Shown: positions 7,747 to 14,965 of the stretch, in pieces | Layout of the letters: every line of letters begins with the position of its first letter | How positions within the stretch are numbered: position 1 is the stretch's first letter | Source: Phycisphaerae bacterium | GTDB taxonomy: Bacteria; Planctomycetota; Phycisphaerae; Phycisphaerales; SM1A02 | Length of the DNA: 17,777 nt | Reading direction: 5' to 3' | Assembly (NCBI GenBank): GCA_018665385.1 | Contig: JABJDN010000164.1 | Coordinates: 1-17,777 of the forward strand | The notes under the pieces: model-generated | Told to the model about the DNA's origin: nothing | Databases searched by the model: none | The model's input: only the letters and a program-made list of their open reading frames with translations | Translations under genes and position numbers: made by a program

Positions 7747-7789
7747 AAGTGCAGCAAGCAATTCGAACCGAAGTCAACCTGAAAGCGAG
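7747..7789. repeat. 43-bp satellite copy of the palindromic element's right arm
   Basis: This stretch matches 7908-7950 at 39 of 43 positions with no gaps (direct repeat, offset 161 bp). It ends AAGCGAG, and four bases later the full palindrome begins with CTCGCTT, so the two also form a tight hairpin with loop TCCG. It looks like a leftover arm of a second copy of the element, or a local duplication that includes the end of trxB. Confidence 0.75.
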
Positions 7790-7793
7790 TCCG

Positions 7794-7950
7794 CTCGCTT
7801 GAAGATTAGATTTGGCTTGAATTGCGCTAGCGAACTTTGGTGTGGCACGGAGGTCGAAGCAGATGGGGCTTTACGCCCCGTCGATGCAGACCGACAAAGC
7901 CACACGAAAGTGCAGCAAGCAATTTGAGTCAAAGTCAACCTGAAAGCGAG
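7794..7950. repeat. 157-bp imperfect palindromic element overlapping the end of trxB
   Basis: The element is symmetric about position 7872. Ends are CTCGCTT (7794-7800) and AAGCGAG (7944-7950). Internal paired blocks are ATTGC/GCAAT, ACTTT/AAAGT, GTGTGGC (7840-7846)/GCCACAC (7899-7905), GGTC/GACC, and the apical GATGGGGC (7862-7869)/GCCCCGTC (7875-7882) around loop TTTAC. As RNA it would make one long interrupted hairpin on either strand. It fills the gap between convergent carrier and trxB genes and so could serve as a bidirectional terminator, although there are no U tracts. Its right end encodes the last codons and stop of trxB. Size and symmetry resemble MITE or REP/BIME-type repeats; mobility is an inference. 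Confidence 0.7.
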
Positions 7951-8906
7951 CTAATGTAATGTTCTGCGTCAAGGGCTGCGATGCAGCCCATTCCGGCTGC
8001 GCTGACTGCTTGGCGGTATTCAGAATCTGCTACATCTCCTGCTGCAAAAACGCCGTCGATGTTTGTTTTGCTGCTTCTGGTATTGAGTTGGATATATTTT
8101 GCGTCATCTAGTTCTATGCCGCTACCGTCTAGAAAACTTGTTGTTGGCGTATGACCGATTGCTACAAAAAGTCCTCGCAAATCGAGCGTGGATTCTTCGC
8201 CAGTAATTGTATCTTTGAGCAACACACCTGTGATGACTTCATCGCCTAGAACATCTAACACCACTTTATTCCAGAGCACTTCAGCATTTGGTGAATTAAA
8301 AATTCGTTTTTGCATCGCTTTCGAAGCGCGGAATTCATCTCGCCTATGGATGATGTACACTTTGGAACCAAATTTAGTTAAGTAACTTGCTTCTTCTAGA
8401 GCACTATCGCCACCGCCAACTACTGCTAGTGGCTGGTCACGGAATGCTGGCAAGGCGCCATCGCACACTGCGCAAGCACTTACACCGCCACCGCTTCTTG
8501 CAAGACGCATTTCGTTGTCAAGACCCATCCAATTTGCAGTTGCTCCAGTAGCAACAATCACTGATTTTGCAAGAATAGTCTCGCCTTTTGATGTTTCAAG
8601 TTTAAATGGCTTAGAAGAAAAATCACATGAAACAATATCTTCACCACGAGTGCGCGTGCCAAATCGTTCTGCTTGCTTTTGAAAAGCTTCCATCATGTCG
8701 GGGCCTGTGATGCCTTCAGGAAAACCTGGGTAATTCTCAACTTCGGTCGTCAACATAAGTTGGCCACCGGGTAACACAATCGAAGGCTGAGTCTTTGGGA
8801 CCCCAACAACTACAAGTGGTTTTAAATCTGCGCGCGCTGCATAAATTGCTGCTGTCCAGCCTGCTGGGCCGCTACCAATAATGACTACATTTTCTATATC
8901 TGACAT
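7935..8906 (-). CDS. trxB: Thioredoxin reductase
   Basis: A 323-residue cytoplasmic flavoenzyme that reduces thioredoxin with NADPH (EC 1.8.1.9). The FAD motif GSGPAG is at 11-16, the redox pair CAVC at 145-148 followed by DGALP, the NADPH motif GGGDSA at 164-169 with HRRD (187-190), and the second FAD segment GVFAAGDVADSEYRQA (285-300). Length and domain order are those of low-molecular-weight bacterial TrxR. The ATG lies 3 nt after the stop of the secreted hypothetical gene, so the two are probably cotranscribed and perhaps translationally coupled; only a weak GGA is visible upstream. The last residues SSLSG and the stop codon are encoded inside the right end of the 157-bp palindrome. The body of the enzyme is complete before that point. 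Confidence 0.96.
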   Translation of the reverse strand: MSDIENVVIIGSGPAGWTAAIYAARADLKPLVVVGVPKTQPSIVLPGGQLMLTTEVENYPGFPEGITGPDMMEAFQKQAERFGTRTRGEDIVSCDFSSKPFKLETSKGETILAKSVIVATGATANWMGLDNEMRLARSGGGVSACAVCDGALPAFRDQPLAVVGGGDSALEEASYLTKFGSKVYIIHRRDEFRASKAMQKRIFNSPNAEVLWNKVVLDVLGDEVITGVLLKDTITGEESTLDLRGLFVAIGHTPTTSFLDGSGIELDDAKYIQLNTRSSKTNIDGVFAAGDVADSEYRQAVSAAGMGCIAALDAEHYISSLSG

Positions 8907-8909
8907 GTA

Positions 8910-10379
8910 TTAATCCACTAATCCTGCATTGCGTTGCATTGATTTTAACGGTGGCCAAAGAATTAAATCGTCGCCACTGTTCAATCCACGATCGTCTTCG
9001 TTATTTCCTGAAACACTATACAGCAGACATTGTCCATCTTCTACGAATACGTTGCCTGCTAGTGTTTGAATTCTCGTCTTCTTCGAAATTTTTCGGTAAT
9101 AAAAAGGGCCAACTGAAAATTCATACAAGGTCCAATCAGCATCTGTACGCATTGTCAGAGGCCTGAACATATCTAAGTTACTCGAGCGATGCAGCAATTG
9201 TGCATACATCATCTTTACGCTTTTTGGATACACGCCGTAATGGTTTCGGTATCCGCAAAGTGCCGCTGCTACTGCAGTGCTGTTTATCTGAGTAGTCAAG
9301 AAATCTCGTTCAAAAAAGAGCGACTGTATATCTCGAATAATCAGGTTCACTGCAGCATACTTCACAGGATTTGATTTTTGCAGTTCAGTATCAACCGAAA
9401 GCTGAGGGTGGAATGCGCGCATCTTCCAACGCCTCCACCAATCATCGTAAATGCGGTTTAAGCGGGCAAGCGAGTCATCTCGCCCACGATGGCTCTTTGC
9501 GATTGATTCCCAGTATTTAGCTGCCCCAAATCTCGTCACTGGCTCTTTCCGAGATTGAATATCGGTAAGTACTTCTCTAAATTTTGCTGAGTCAGCTTCG
9601 CCTGTCGAAGTAAAGAGTTCGTTCACGAGAGCTTCGCCGACTACTCGGTCGCCCTCTGGCATAAGCAACCGTGTTGCATCTGCTCGTAAATACGGAATGC
9701 CTTCCTTCGCAAATGAACGGAATTGACTAGCAGTAAGTGATTCTCGGTATTCGTAAAACATGTCCCGCGTGTTTGCGAGTGCTTCACTCAACATTGGCAT
9801 GAATGTTAGTTGTTCTTTAAGAAACTCTCGGTCGCAAAATTTTCGCAACACAACAAGTTCAGACATGAGCAATTCAATTGCGCGGTCCATTTCCCCAACT
9901 TCAAACAATCTGTATAACTCTACTGTGCACCAAAGGTACGCAAGTTCAACTTGATCAACATATCCAAAGTGAATATTGTGCAAGTGACCACTCACGCCAA
10001 TTTCTGCAACTACTCCATTCTGTTGGTACAAATCAGAAACAAGTTCAGCACCGTATGGCAAACCAATTAATGGCCGTTTAGCAGACTCTGTAAACACTCC
10101 TGCCATATGTTCATTCGTTTGTGCCCAAGCAGCGAGCGCATCCCAACCCTCCACGCCAGGCCAAACTGTATTCATGTTGAATGATTCGCTGATCGCTTTT
10201 GGCGGAGCTGTGATTTGAAGGCATCCATCAAAGAAAATCTTCCAAGATTTCACATCCTCACTCCCCTTGGTAGAAGACGAGTTATTCAGCTTGGCAAGTA
10301 CATCTGACCTACTATCCGCTTGCACTGGTGCAAGAACGAACATAACTAGGCATAGTGGTATTAAAAAACGTTTATTCAT
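8910..10379 (-). CDS. Secreted hypothetical protein, 489 residues, planctomycete-type
   Basis: I do not recognise a named family. The protein starts with a clear signal peptide (MNKRFLIPLCLVMFVLAPVQA, cleavage near residue 21) and is otherwise soluble, rich in helices (for example 140-260) and Trp/Tyr. The region NSTAVAAALCGYRNHYGVYPKSVKMM (366-391) resembles the 'A..ALxxYRxxHGxYPxxLxxL' segment of many planctomycete hypothetical proteins. The ending CLLYSVSGNNEDDRG...GDDLILWPP resembles the C-terminus common to those proteins and to pseudopilin-like G proteins; this likeness is from memory. The start at 10379 is set by the signal peptide and by AGAGGA (10387-10392) 7 nt upstream; an in-frame ATG at 10406 would add nine residues before it. 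The gene leads a likely operon with trxB. Confidence 0.8.
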   Translation of the reverse strand: MNKRFLIPLCLVMFVLAPVQADSRSDVLAKLNNSSSTKGSEDVKSWKIFFDGCLQITAPPKAISESFNMNTVWPGVEGWDALAAWAQTNEHMAGVFTESAKRPLIGLPYGAELVSDLYQQNGVVAEIGVSGHLHNIHFGYVDQVELAYLWCTVELYRLFEVGEMDRAIELLMSELVVLRKFCDREFLKEQLTFMPMLSEALANTRDMFYEYRESLTASQFRSFAKEGIPYLRADATRLLMPEGDRVVGEALVNELFTSTGEADSAKFREVLTDIQSRKEPVTRFGAAKYWESIAKSHRGRDDSLARLNRIYDDWWRRWKMRAFHPQLSVDTELQKSNPVKYAAVNLIIRDIQSLFFERDFLTTQINSTAVAAALCGYRNHYGVYPKSVKMMYAQLLHRSSNLDMFRPLTMRTDADWTLYEFSVGPFYYRKISKKTRIQTLAGNVFVEDGQCLLYSVSGNNEDDRGLNSGDDLILWPPLKSMQRNAGLVD

Positions 10380-10386
10380 CAAATAA

Positions 10387-10392
10387 TCCTCT
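10387..10392 (-). promoter_or_regulatory. Ribosome-binding site of the secreted hypothetical gene
   Basis: On the minus strand AGAGGA is 7 nt from the ATG at 10379. It is one of the few strong Shine-Dalgarno sites in the window and decides this start over the upstream in-frame ATG at 10406. Confidence 0.75.
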
Positions 10393-10492
10393 CGTAGAGA
10401 CCACACATTTTAGTGGAATTACGAGTGTACCAGATGCTGGGTCTACTGGTCTAAACCACCGAGTAACGATATCATGCAACACCCTCAAGAAT

Positions 10493-10497
10493 AGGAG
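10493..10497 (+). promoter_or_regulatory. Ribosome-binding site of ald
   Basis: AGGAG lies 7 nt before the ATG at 10505. The rest of the divergent region 10380-10492 shows no convincing promoter to me; TATCAT near 10470 is a possible -10 box with a poor -35. Confidence 0.75.
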
Positions 10498-10504
10498 TTG
10501 AGCG

Positions 10505-11614
10505 ATGACAACCGTAGGTGTACCAACTGAAGTAAAAAAAGATGAATATCGAGTAGGCATGCGACCTGTTGGCACAGAAATTCTGACCAGGGATGGCCAG
10601 AAAGTCTATATACAATCAGGCGCTGGACTTGGATGTGGCTACGACGATGCTATGTACAAAGCAGCTGGAGCAACCATACTGAGCACTGCTGAAGAAATAT
10701 GGGCTGCCTGCGACATGATTGTCAAAGTGAAAGAGCCACAACCTCAAGAAGTGGCACTCATTAGAGATGGCCAAACTGTCTTTACGTATTTTCATTTTGC
10801 TGCAGATAAAGAACTTACAGAGGGTTGTCTTTCGCAAGGTTGTATTTCAGTAGCGTACGAAACGCTTACAGACGACCTAGGTCATCTGCCTCTGCTCACG
10901 CCAATGAGCGAAATCGCAGGAAAACTATCGATACAAGAAGGTGCAAAATACTTAGAGCGACCACAAGGTGGTAGAGGTATTTTGCTGGGTGGTGTTCCTG
11001 GCGTTGACGTTGGCAAAGTACTTGTTCTTGGCGGGGGCATCGTAGGAACAAGTGCATCGCGAGTTGCTGCCGGTATGGGCGCAGATGTCGTCATCATGGA
11101 CATTAGTAATAACCGCATGCGCGACTTGGACGAATTTATGCCGTCAAATTGTAGAACTATTTATTCCGACCCTGAAGCAATTAGAAGCCACCTTGCTTGG
11201 GCTGATTTAGTTGTCGGAGCAGTTCTTATTCCAGGCGCAAAAGCCCCGAATCTTATTAGCAGAACAGATTTGAAATACATGAAGCCTGGTTCAGTCATAG
11301 TCGACGTAGCAATTGACCAAGGTGGCTGCGTTGAAACTGCAAAAGTCACGACCCACAGCGATCCAATTTACACCGTAGATGATGTCGTACATTATTGTGT
11401 TGGCAACATGCCCGGCGCTGTAGCAAGAACTTCTACCCAAGCACTAACGAACGCAACAATGCCATGGATCAGCAAGCTAGCCGCGTCTACTGCAGACAAA
11501 CTTGCAAAGCAAGACCCGCATTTTGCGAACGCGATAAATACAAATCAGGGTACGCTCACAAATGAGCCTGTGGCGATTGCTCATGATTTGCCATTTGAAT
11601 TACTGTACGTATAA
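10505..11614 (+). CDS. ald: Alanine dehydrogenase
   Basis: A 369-residue NAD-dependent enzyme converting L-alanine to pyruvate and ammonium reversibly (EC 1.4.1.1). Family landmarks: VPTEVKKDEYRVG at the N-terminus with R16, VKVKEP with K76, YFHFAADK with H97, the central Rossmann segment VLVLGGGIVGTSAS (172-185) and VAIDQGG with D271. These match R15, K75, H96 and D270 of the Mycobacterium enzyme with a one-residue shift, so substrate and catalytic residues are all present. Length is normal (about 370). The ATG has a good AGGAG. It is followed after 6 nt by the cysteine desulfurase-like gene. With the AGCS symporter at the left of the window it could support alanine use as a carbon and nitrogen source, though the two genes are not linked in one operon. 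Confidence 0.96.
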   Translation: MTTVGVPTEVKKDEYRVGMRPVGTEILTRDGQKVYIQSGAGLGCGYDDAMYKAAGATILSTAEEIWAACDMIVKVKEPQPQEVALIRDGQTVFTYFHFAADKELTEGCLSQGCISVAYETLTDDLGHLPLLTPMSEIAGKLSIQEGAKYLERPQGGRGILLGGVPGVDVGKVLVLGGGIVGTSASRVAAGMGADVVIMDISNNRMRDLDEFMPSNCRTIYSDPEAIRSHLAWADLVVGAVLIPGAKAPNLISRTDLKYMKPGSVIVDVAIDQGGCVETAKVTTHSDPIYTVDDVVHYCVGNMPGAVARTSTQALTNATMPWISKLAASTADKLAKQDPHFANAINTNQGTLTNEPVAIAHDLPFELLYV

Positions 11615-11615
11615 G
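11588..11615 (+). promoter_or_regulatory. Candidate internal promoter at the end of ald
   Basis: TTGCCA (11588-11593, 5/6 to TTGACA) and TATAAG (11610-11615, 5/6 to TATAAT but lacking the final T) are 16 bp apart. The predicted start point falls at about 11621, the ATG of the next gene, which has no Shine-Dalgarno. It lies within the last codons of ald, so composition bias could also produce it. Confidence 0.35.
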
Positions 11616-11620
11616 ACATA

Positions 11621-12787
11621 ATGCAACTGTACTTTGACAACGCAGCCACTTCCTATCCAAAACCAGATTCGGTTGTTGCAGCAATGGCTTCGTACCAAAC
11701 TGAATGTGGTGCAAGCCCAGGTCGCGGAGCGTACAACAGTGCAAAACATGCTACTTCCATTCTAGACTCATGTCGACAACTGCTTTGCGACCTAGTATGC
11801 GCTCCAAGTGTAGACCATTGCATTTTGACTTTAAATTGCACCGATGCATTAAACCTAGCAATTATTGGAGTAGCAAAACATTTTGTGAGTAAGGGCGAGG
11901 ATGTGCACATTGTCACTACTGCAATGGATCACAACTCTGTCTTGCGCCCACTACACGAATTAGAGTCCATGGGCGTTCGACATACGATTGTGCCCGCTGA
12001 CCCAAAAACTGGAATCGTTTCCCCTGCTGCTATCCAACAAGCAATTACAGATACCACTCGGCTTGTCGTTGTAGCACATGGCTCTAACGTTACAGGCACC
12101 ATTCAAGATATAGAAACCATCGGCGCTGTGTGCGGGGATATACCATTCCTAGTTGATGCTGCACAAACAATGGGGCACTACCCTATTCATGTCGAACGTA
12201 TGAACATTGCGATGCTCGCATTTCCTGGACATAAAGGATTACTCGGTCCACTTGGAACTGGCGGTCTCATCCTTCGGCCTGGAATAGAACATATCGTTTC
12301 GCCCTTGCGAACGGGTGGAACTGGAAGCATGAGCGAATATCCAGTTCAACCGAGTACTATGCCAGACAAGTACGAACCAGGCTCGCACAATATGCCGGGT
12401 ATTGCAGGGCTTGTTGCATCTTTGGAATGGATTACAGAAGAAGGCATCCAGAACCTGCATGCAAGGGAACAGGCGCTTTGCTCTGCCTTTATTGATCTTG
12501 TAGATACTGAACACGCCACCATCGCTGGCCCAAAAAAAGAACATCGGTGTGGCGTATTTTCGTTACGATTTGAAAATGACCCTCTGGAGGTTGCAGAGCA
12601 ACTTGCGGAAGAATTTGGCATACAGGCACGTGCCGGATTACACTGCGCGCCCTTCGCACACGATACAATTGACACTAGCCAGTTCGGCGGAACTGTACGA
12701 GTTTCATTCGGACCGTTTCACAAAATTGAAGATATTACCTATCTTGCAAACACACTTAACACACTCTCTGCGAAAGTTTTAACATGA
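11621..12787 (+). CDS. Cysteine desulfurase-like class V aminotransferase-fold enzyme
   Basis: A 388-residue PLP enzyme resembling the EF2568-type cysteine desulfurase family (Csd/SufS relatives). It starts LYFDNAATSYPKP and continues with SPGRGAYNSA (32-41), MDHNSVLRPL (102-111), the PLP aspartate in LVDAAQTMGH (177-186), the PLP-binding lysine in FPGHKGLLGP (K205) and RAGLHCAP with C342, the position of the sulfur-accepting cysteine. Predicted reaction: L-cysteine to alanine plus enzyme persulfide, for Fe-S clusters or thiolation. Its alanine product is the substrate of Ald just upstream, a plausible but unproven link. The gene begins 6 nt after ald without a ribosome-binding site and overlaps the SIS gene by 4 nt. 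A selenocysteine lyase or other class V function cannot be excluded. Confidence 0.88.
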   Translation: MQLYFDNAATSYPKPDSVVAAMASYQTECGASPGRGAYNSAKHATSILDSCRQLLCDLVCAPSVDHCILTLNCTDALNLAIIGVAKHFVSKGEDVHIVTTAMDHNSVLRPLHELESMGVRHTIVPADPKTGIVSPAAIQQAITDTTRLVVVAHGSNVTGTIQDIETIGAVCGDIPFLVDAAQTMGHYPIHVERMNIAMLAFPGHKGLLGPLGTGGLILRPGIEHIVSPLRTGGTGSMSEYPVQPSTMPDKYEPGSHNMPGIAGLVASLEWITEEGIQNLHAREQALCSAFIDLVDTEHATIAGPKKEHRCGVFSLRFENDPLEVAEQLAEEFGIQARAGLHCAPFAHDTIDTSQFGGTVRVSFGPFHKIEDITYLANTLNTLSAKVLT

Positions 12788-13416
12788 ATACATTGATTAC
12801 CCAACGACTTGACGACGCTGCTGAAGTTATCGAAGCATTACGAGAAGCAACAGATGATATCGCTCTGATTAGTTCTGTCATCATCGACCGTATAAGCAAC
12901 GGCGGCACAATTATGGCGGCAGGTAATGGCGGATCTGCTGCGCAAGCAATGCATTTTTGCGAAGAACTTACAGGTCGTTACCGTGAGACACGGCCAGCAC
13001 TTCCTGCGATTTGCCTTTGCAGTGATGCAGCGGCAATGTCATGCATTGCAAATGATTTCGGTTGGGAAAATGTCTTCATGCGACAACTAGAAGCCCATGC
13101 TTCATTTACTATTGACGACGAAGATGAGGAAAACGCAATCTCGAATGACGTTCTGCTTGTGCTCTCCACTTCAGGAAATAGTGCGAACGTAAACACCGCA
13201 CTTGAATGCGCGAATGAATTAGGAATTGTAACTATTGGCTTGCTTGGCAAAGACGGTGGCGGCTCTGCTGATTTATGCGACCATTGCATTGTTATCGACG
13301 CTACTGATAGTGCTGCGATTCAAGATGGCCACCAAGTTGTACTTCATGCAATATGCGAAGTCATTGAGGCATGGGTAGCTGAAGAAATGGCAAACGAAAC
13401 CGAAGAAGTTGCTTAA
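12784..13416 (+). CDS. SIS-domain sugar phosphate isomerase, GmhA-like
   Basis: A 210-residue single SIS-domain protein most like D-sedoheptulose-7-phosphate isomerase, the first step of ADP-heptose synthesis for LPS. Seen: AAGNGGSAAQAMHFCEELTGRY (45-66, catalytic-type E61), the ANDFGWENVFMRQLEA segment (89-104), LSTSGNSANV (127-136), GKDGGGSADLCD (155-166) and AAIQDGHQVVLHAICEVIE (177-195) with H183 at the second catalytic position. An acidic stretch (IDDEDEENAISND, 110-122) separates QLEA from the SIS strand, where GmhA has a shorter 'GD' turn. DiaA and other phosphosugar-binding SIS proteins are alternatives. ATGA overlap with the preceding gene implies translational coupling; no ribosome-binding site is seen. 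Its stop shares a TTAA tetranucleotide with the convergent channel gene. Confidence 0.83.
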   Translation: MNTLITQRLDDAAEVIEALREATDDIALISSVIIDRISNGGTIMAAGNGGSAAQAMHFCEELTGRYRETRPALPAICLCSDAAAMSCIANDFGWENVFMRQLEAHASFTIDDEDEENAISNDVLLVLSTSGNSANVNTALECANELGIVTIGLLGKDGGGSADLCDHCIVIDATDSAAIQDGHQVVLHAICEVIEAWVAEEMANETEEVA

Positions 13417-14756
13417 CCTTCTCCGCCGTCAGAACCACCCCCACCACTATCTTTTGCACCAGTAAATATGTACGGTGGTGGTAAGTGCTTTCGCCAGTCG
13501 TCTTCTGCTGTGAATTCCTCCACAAGTTCGCGACCTTCGTCCTCTGCTGTTTCCATCCAACCTTCTGGACGTATGGCTGATATTTTCTCAGGACCTTTGT
13601 CCCAATTTTCTTCCTTGCGTAAATATACCGTTCGTGATGGAAATGCAAACTCAACACCTAAATCGCCTGCGAGTCGAATAATGTCGAGCATAAAACGGTG
13701 CCGTTCACGAAGTTCGGTTTGCCAGTCTGGTGCAGTCCAAAAAACATACACCAATACATCTAAACTGGAACTTGCAAAACCATTTAACCAAACTTGGTAG
13801 TAATCTTTTCGAGTGTACGGGTGGACTCGGAGTAACTCTCGAATTCCCTCGCAGAATGCTGCAATTTTATCTGGTGGAGTTGCGTATCCAATTCCAATCA
13901 TCTGCTTCCAGCGACGATACCTTCGCGCTGAATAGTTATTGCATTTGGTCGTGACAAGAATTGAGTTCGGAATAGTAACCACGGTGTCGTAGAACGTACG
14001 CACTCGAGTCGAACGTATACCTACAGCTTCAACAGTACCTTCCACTCCATCAATAACTACCCAGTCACCGATACCAAAAGGTTTGTCGAGGATAACGGTA
14101 ATGGAACCAAAAAAGTTTTCAATAGTATCTTTCGCAGCAAACGCGAAGCCTAGACCACCGATTCCTAAACCTGCAATGATTGGAGCAAGTTGTATTTGTA
14201 GACTACTTGCAAGATAAATAATTCCAAACACGAATACTGTTGCTTTGAGTGTTTTTCGTAACAATGGAACAAGCAAATCGTCGAGTTTGTTTTCAGTTTT
14301 TCTTGCTTTCTCTGCTGCAACCCATGCGATTAAATCGGTTCCTTTGAAACCGAACCAAATACAAGCAGCTGTGATGTACACCGAAACAACGGGTCCTAAA
14401 AACGCAATCAATCCTTGAGGGAGCCCTAACATAGGCATAAGGAATAACCATACACCACCACCAGCAGCTAAACCCGCTGGCCTTGGAACAGCACGCATTA
14501 TTTGTGCAAGTCCAACAGCATCGCTGCTTGCATCTGTGATTTGCCGCAATACTCTGCGAAGCACAAAGCGAACTGCGATATCAACAACTAGGCCTGCAAG
14601 AATTGCGGCGAGAACAAGACCCCACTGCCAATACGCAACATCAAGGAATTCATCCTTCATCCAAGGCGAAAGGTATTGTTCTATCCAAGTATCAGCACTT
14701 GTTACAGAAGGATTTGGAACTGTGGCAACAGACAATTGAAAAAGCATTTGTAGCAT
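13413..14756 (-). CDS. MscS-family mechanosensitive ion channel
   Basis: A 447-residue inner-membrane channel of the small-conductance mechanosensitive family (PF00924), a turgor-release valve. Hydrophobic helices lie near 46-66, 93-112, 118-136 and 170-186. The pore-lining helix is APIIAGLGIGGLGFAFAAKDTIENFFGS (191-218 in two parts around the GLGIGGLGFAFA core), followed by the beta domain with LDKPFGIGDWVVIDGVEGTV (223-242) and VTIPNSILVT (260-269). The C-terminus (385-447) is an acidic extension ending in a Pro/Gly-rich tail (LPPPYIF, SGGGGSDGGEG), longer than E. coli MscS (286 residues). Two starts are possible, 14756 and 14747 (the fourth codon); neither has a ribosome-binding site. The gene is convergent with the SIS gene and divergent from the PEP-CTERM-like gene. 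Confidence 0.92.
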   Translation of the reverse strand: MLQMLFQLSVATVPNPSVTSADTWIEQYLSPWMKDEFLDVAYWQWGLVLAAILAGLVVDIAVRFVLRRVLRQITDASSDAVGLAQIMRAVPRPAGLAAGGGVWLFLMPMLGLPQGLIAFLGPVVSVYITAACIWFGFKGTDLIAWVAAEKARKTENKLDDLLVPLLRKTLKATVFVFGIIYLASSLQIQLAPIIAGLGIGGLGFAFAAKDTIENFFGSITVILDKPFGIGDWVVIDGVEGTVEAVGIRSTRVRTFYDTVVTIPNSILVTTKCNNYSARRYRRWKQMIGIGYATPPDKIAAFCEGIRELLRVHPYTRKDYYQVWLNGFASSSLDVLVYVFWTAPDWQTELRERHRFMLDIIRLAGDLGVEFAFPSRTVYLRKEENWDKGPEKISAIRPEGWMETAEDEGRELVEEFTAEDDWRKHLPPPYIFTGAKDSGGGGSDGGEG

Positions 14757-14802
14757 ATAGAGAGCATGCTACGATAGAACCGCATTCTCTGCGTATTGGA
14801 CG

Positions 14803-14849
14803 TGCCTAAGATTGCCTAAATTCACAATTTAGCACGCAATCTTGCCTAA
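14803..14849. promoter_or_regulatory. Hairpin and phased TGCCTAA repeats between divergent genes
   Basis: TGCCTAA occurs at 14803-14809, 14813-14819 and 14843-14849. The spacings are 10 and 30 bp, one and three helical turns, so all lie on one DNA face. The same stretch folds: AAGATTGC (14808-14815) pairs with GCAATCTT (14836-14843) and CTAAATT (14816-14822) with AATTTAG (14826-14832), with a CAC loop and a CAC bulge. It could be an operator for either divergent gene or an RNA structure. No known riboswitch is recognised. The remainder of 14757-14965 holds no gene that I can support. Confidence 0.5.
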
Positions 14850-14955
14850 CCGGTACAAACGGAACACAAATCAGGCGCTTCTACATCAAGGCTTCAGTCA
14901 ATACCTTTTTAGTGCCGAAGAAGACCTCGTACTCCCATAACAGGGCTTAGCCAGC

Positions 14956-14960
14956 GAGGA
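14956..14960 (+). promoter_or_regulatory. Ribosome-binding site fixing a GTG start
   Basis: GAGGA lies 5 nt before GTG at 14966. Upstream CCTCG (14925-14929) is complementary to CGAGG (14955-14959), enclosing a small GGC-TTA-GCC hairpin, so the site could be masked in the mRNA leader. Confidence 0.65.
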
Positions 14961-14965
14961 AAACC

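Noticed and set aside
7731..7950. CRISPR array, considered because of the direct repeat pair at 7747 and 7908
   Set aside because: There are only two copies, imperfect and 161 bp apart, explained better as arms of a palindromic element. No cas genes are present.
13361..13657. 98-residue minus-strand frame overlapping the ends of the SIS and MscS genes
   Set aside because: It spans two well-supported genes in other frames and its translation shows no domain, signal or composition typical of a protein.
14757..14965. Known riboswitch or small coding gene in the MscS to PEP-CTERM-like gap
   Set aside because: No recognisable aptamer motif is seen, and short frames here lack ribosome-binding sites and protein features. 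Only the hairpin and repeats are supported.
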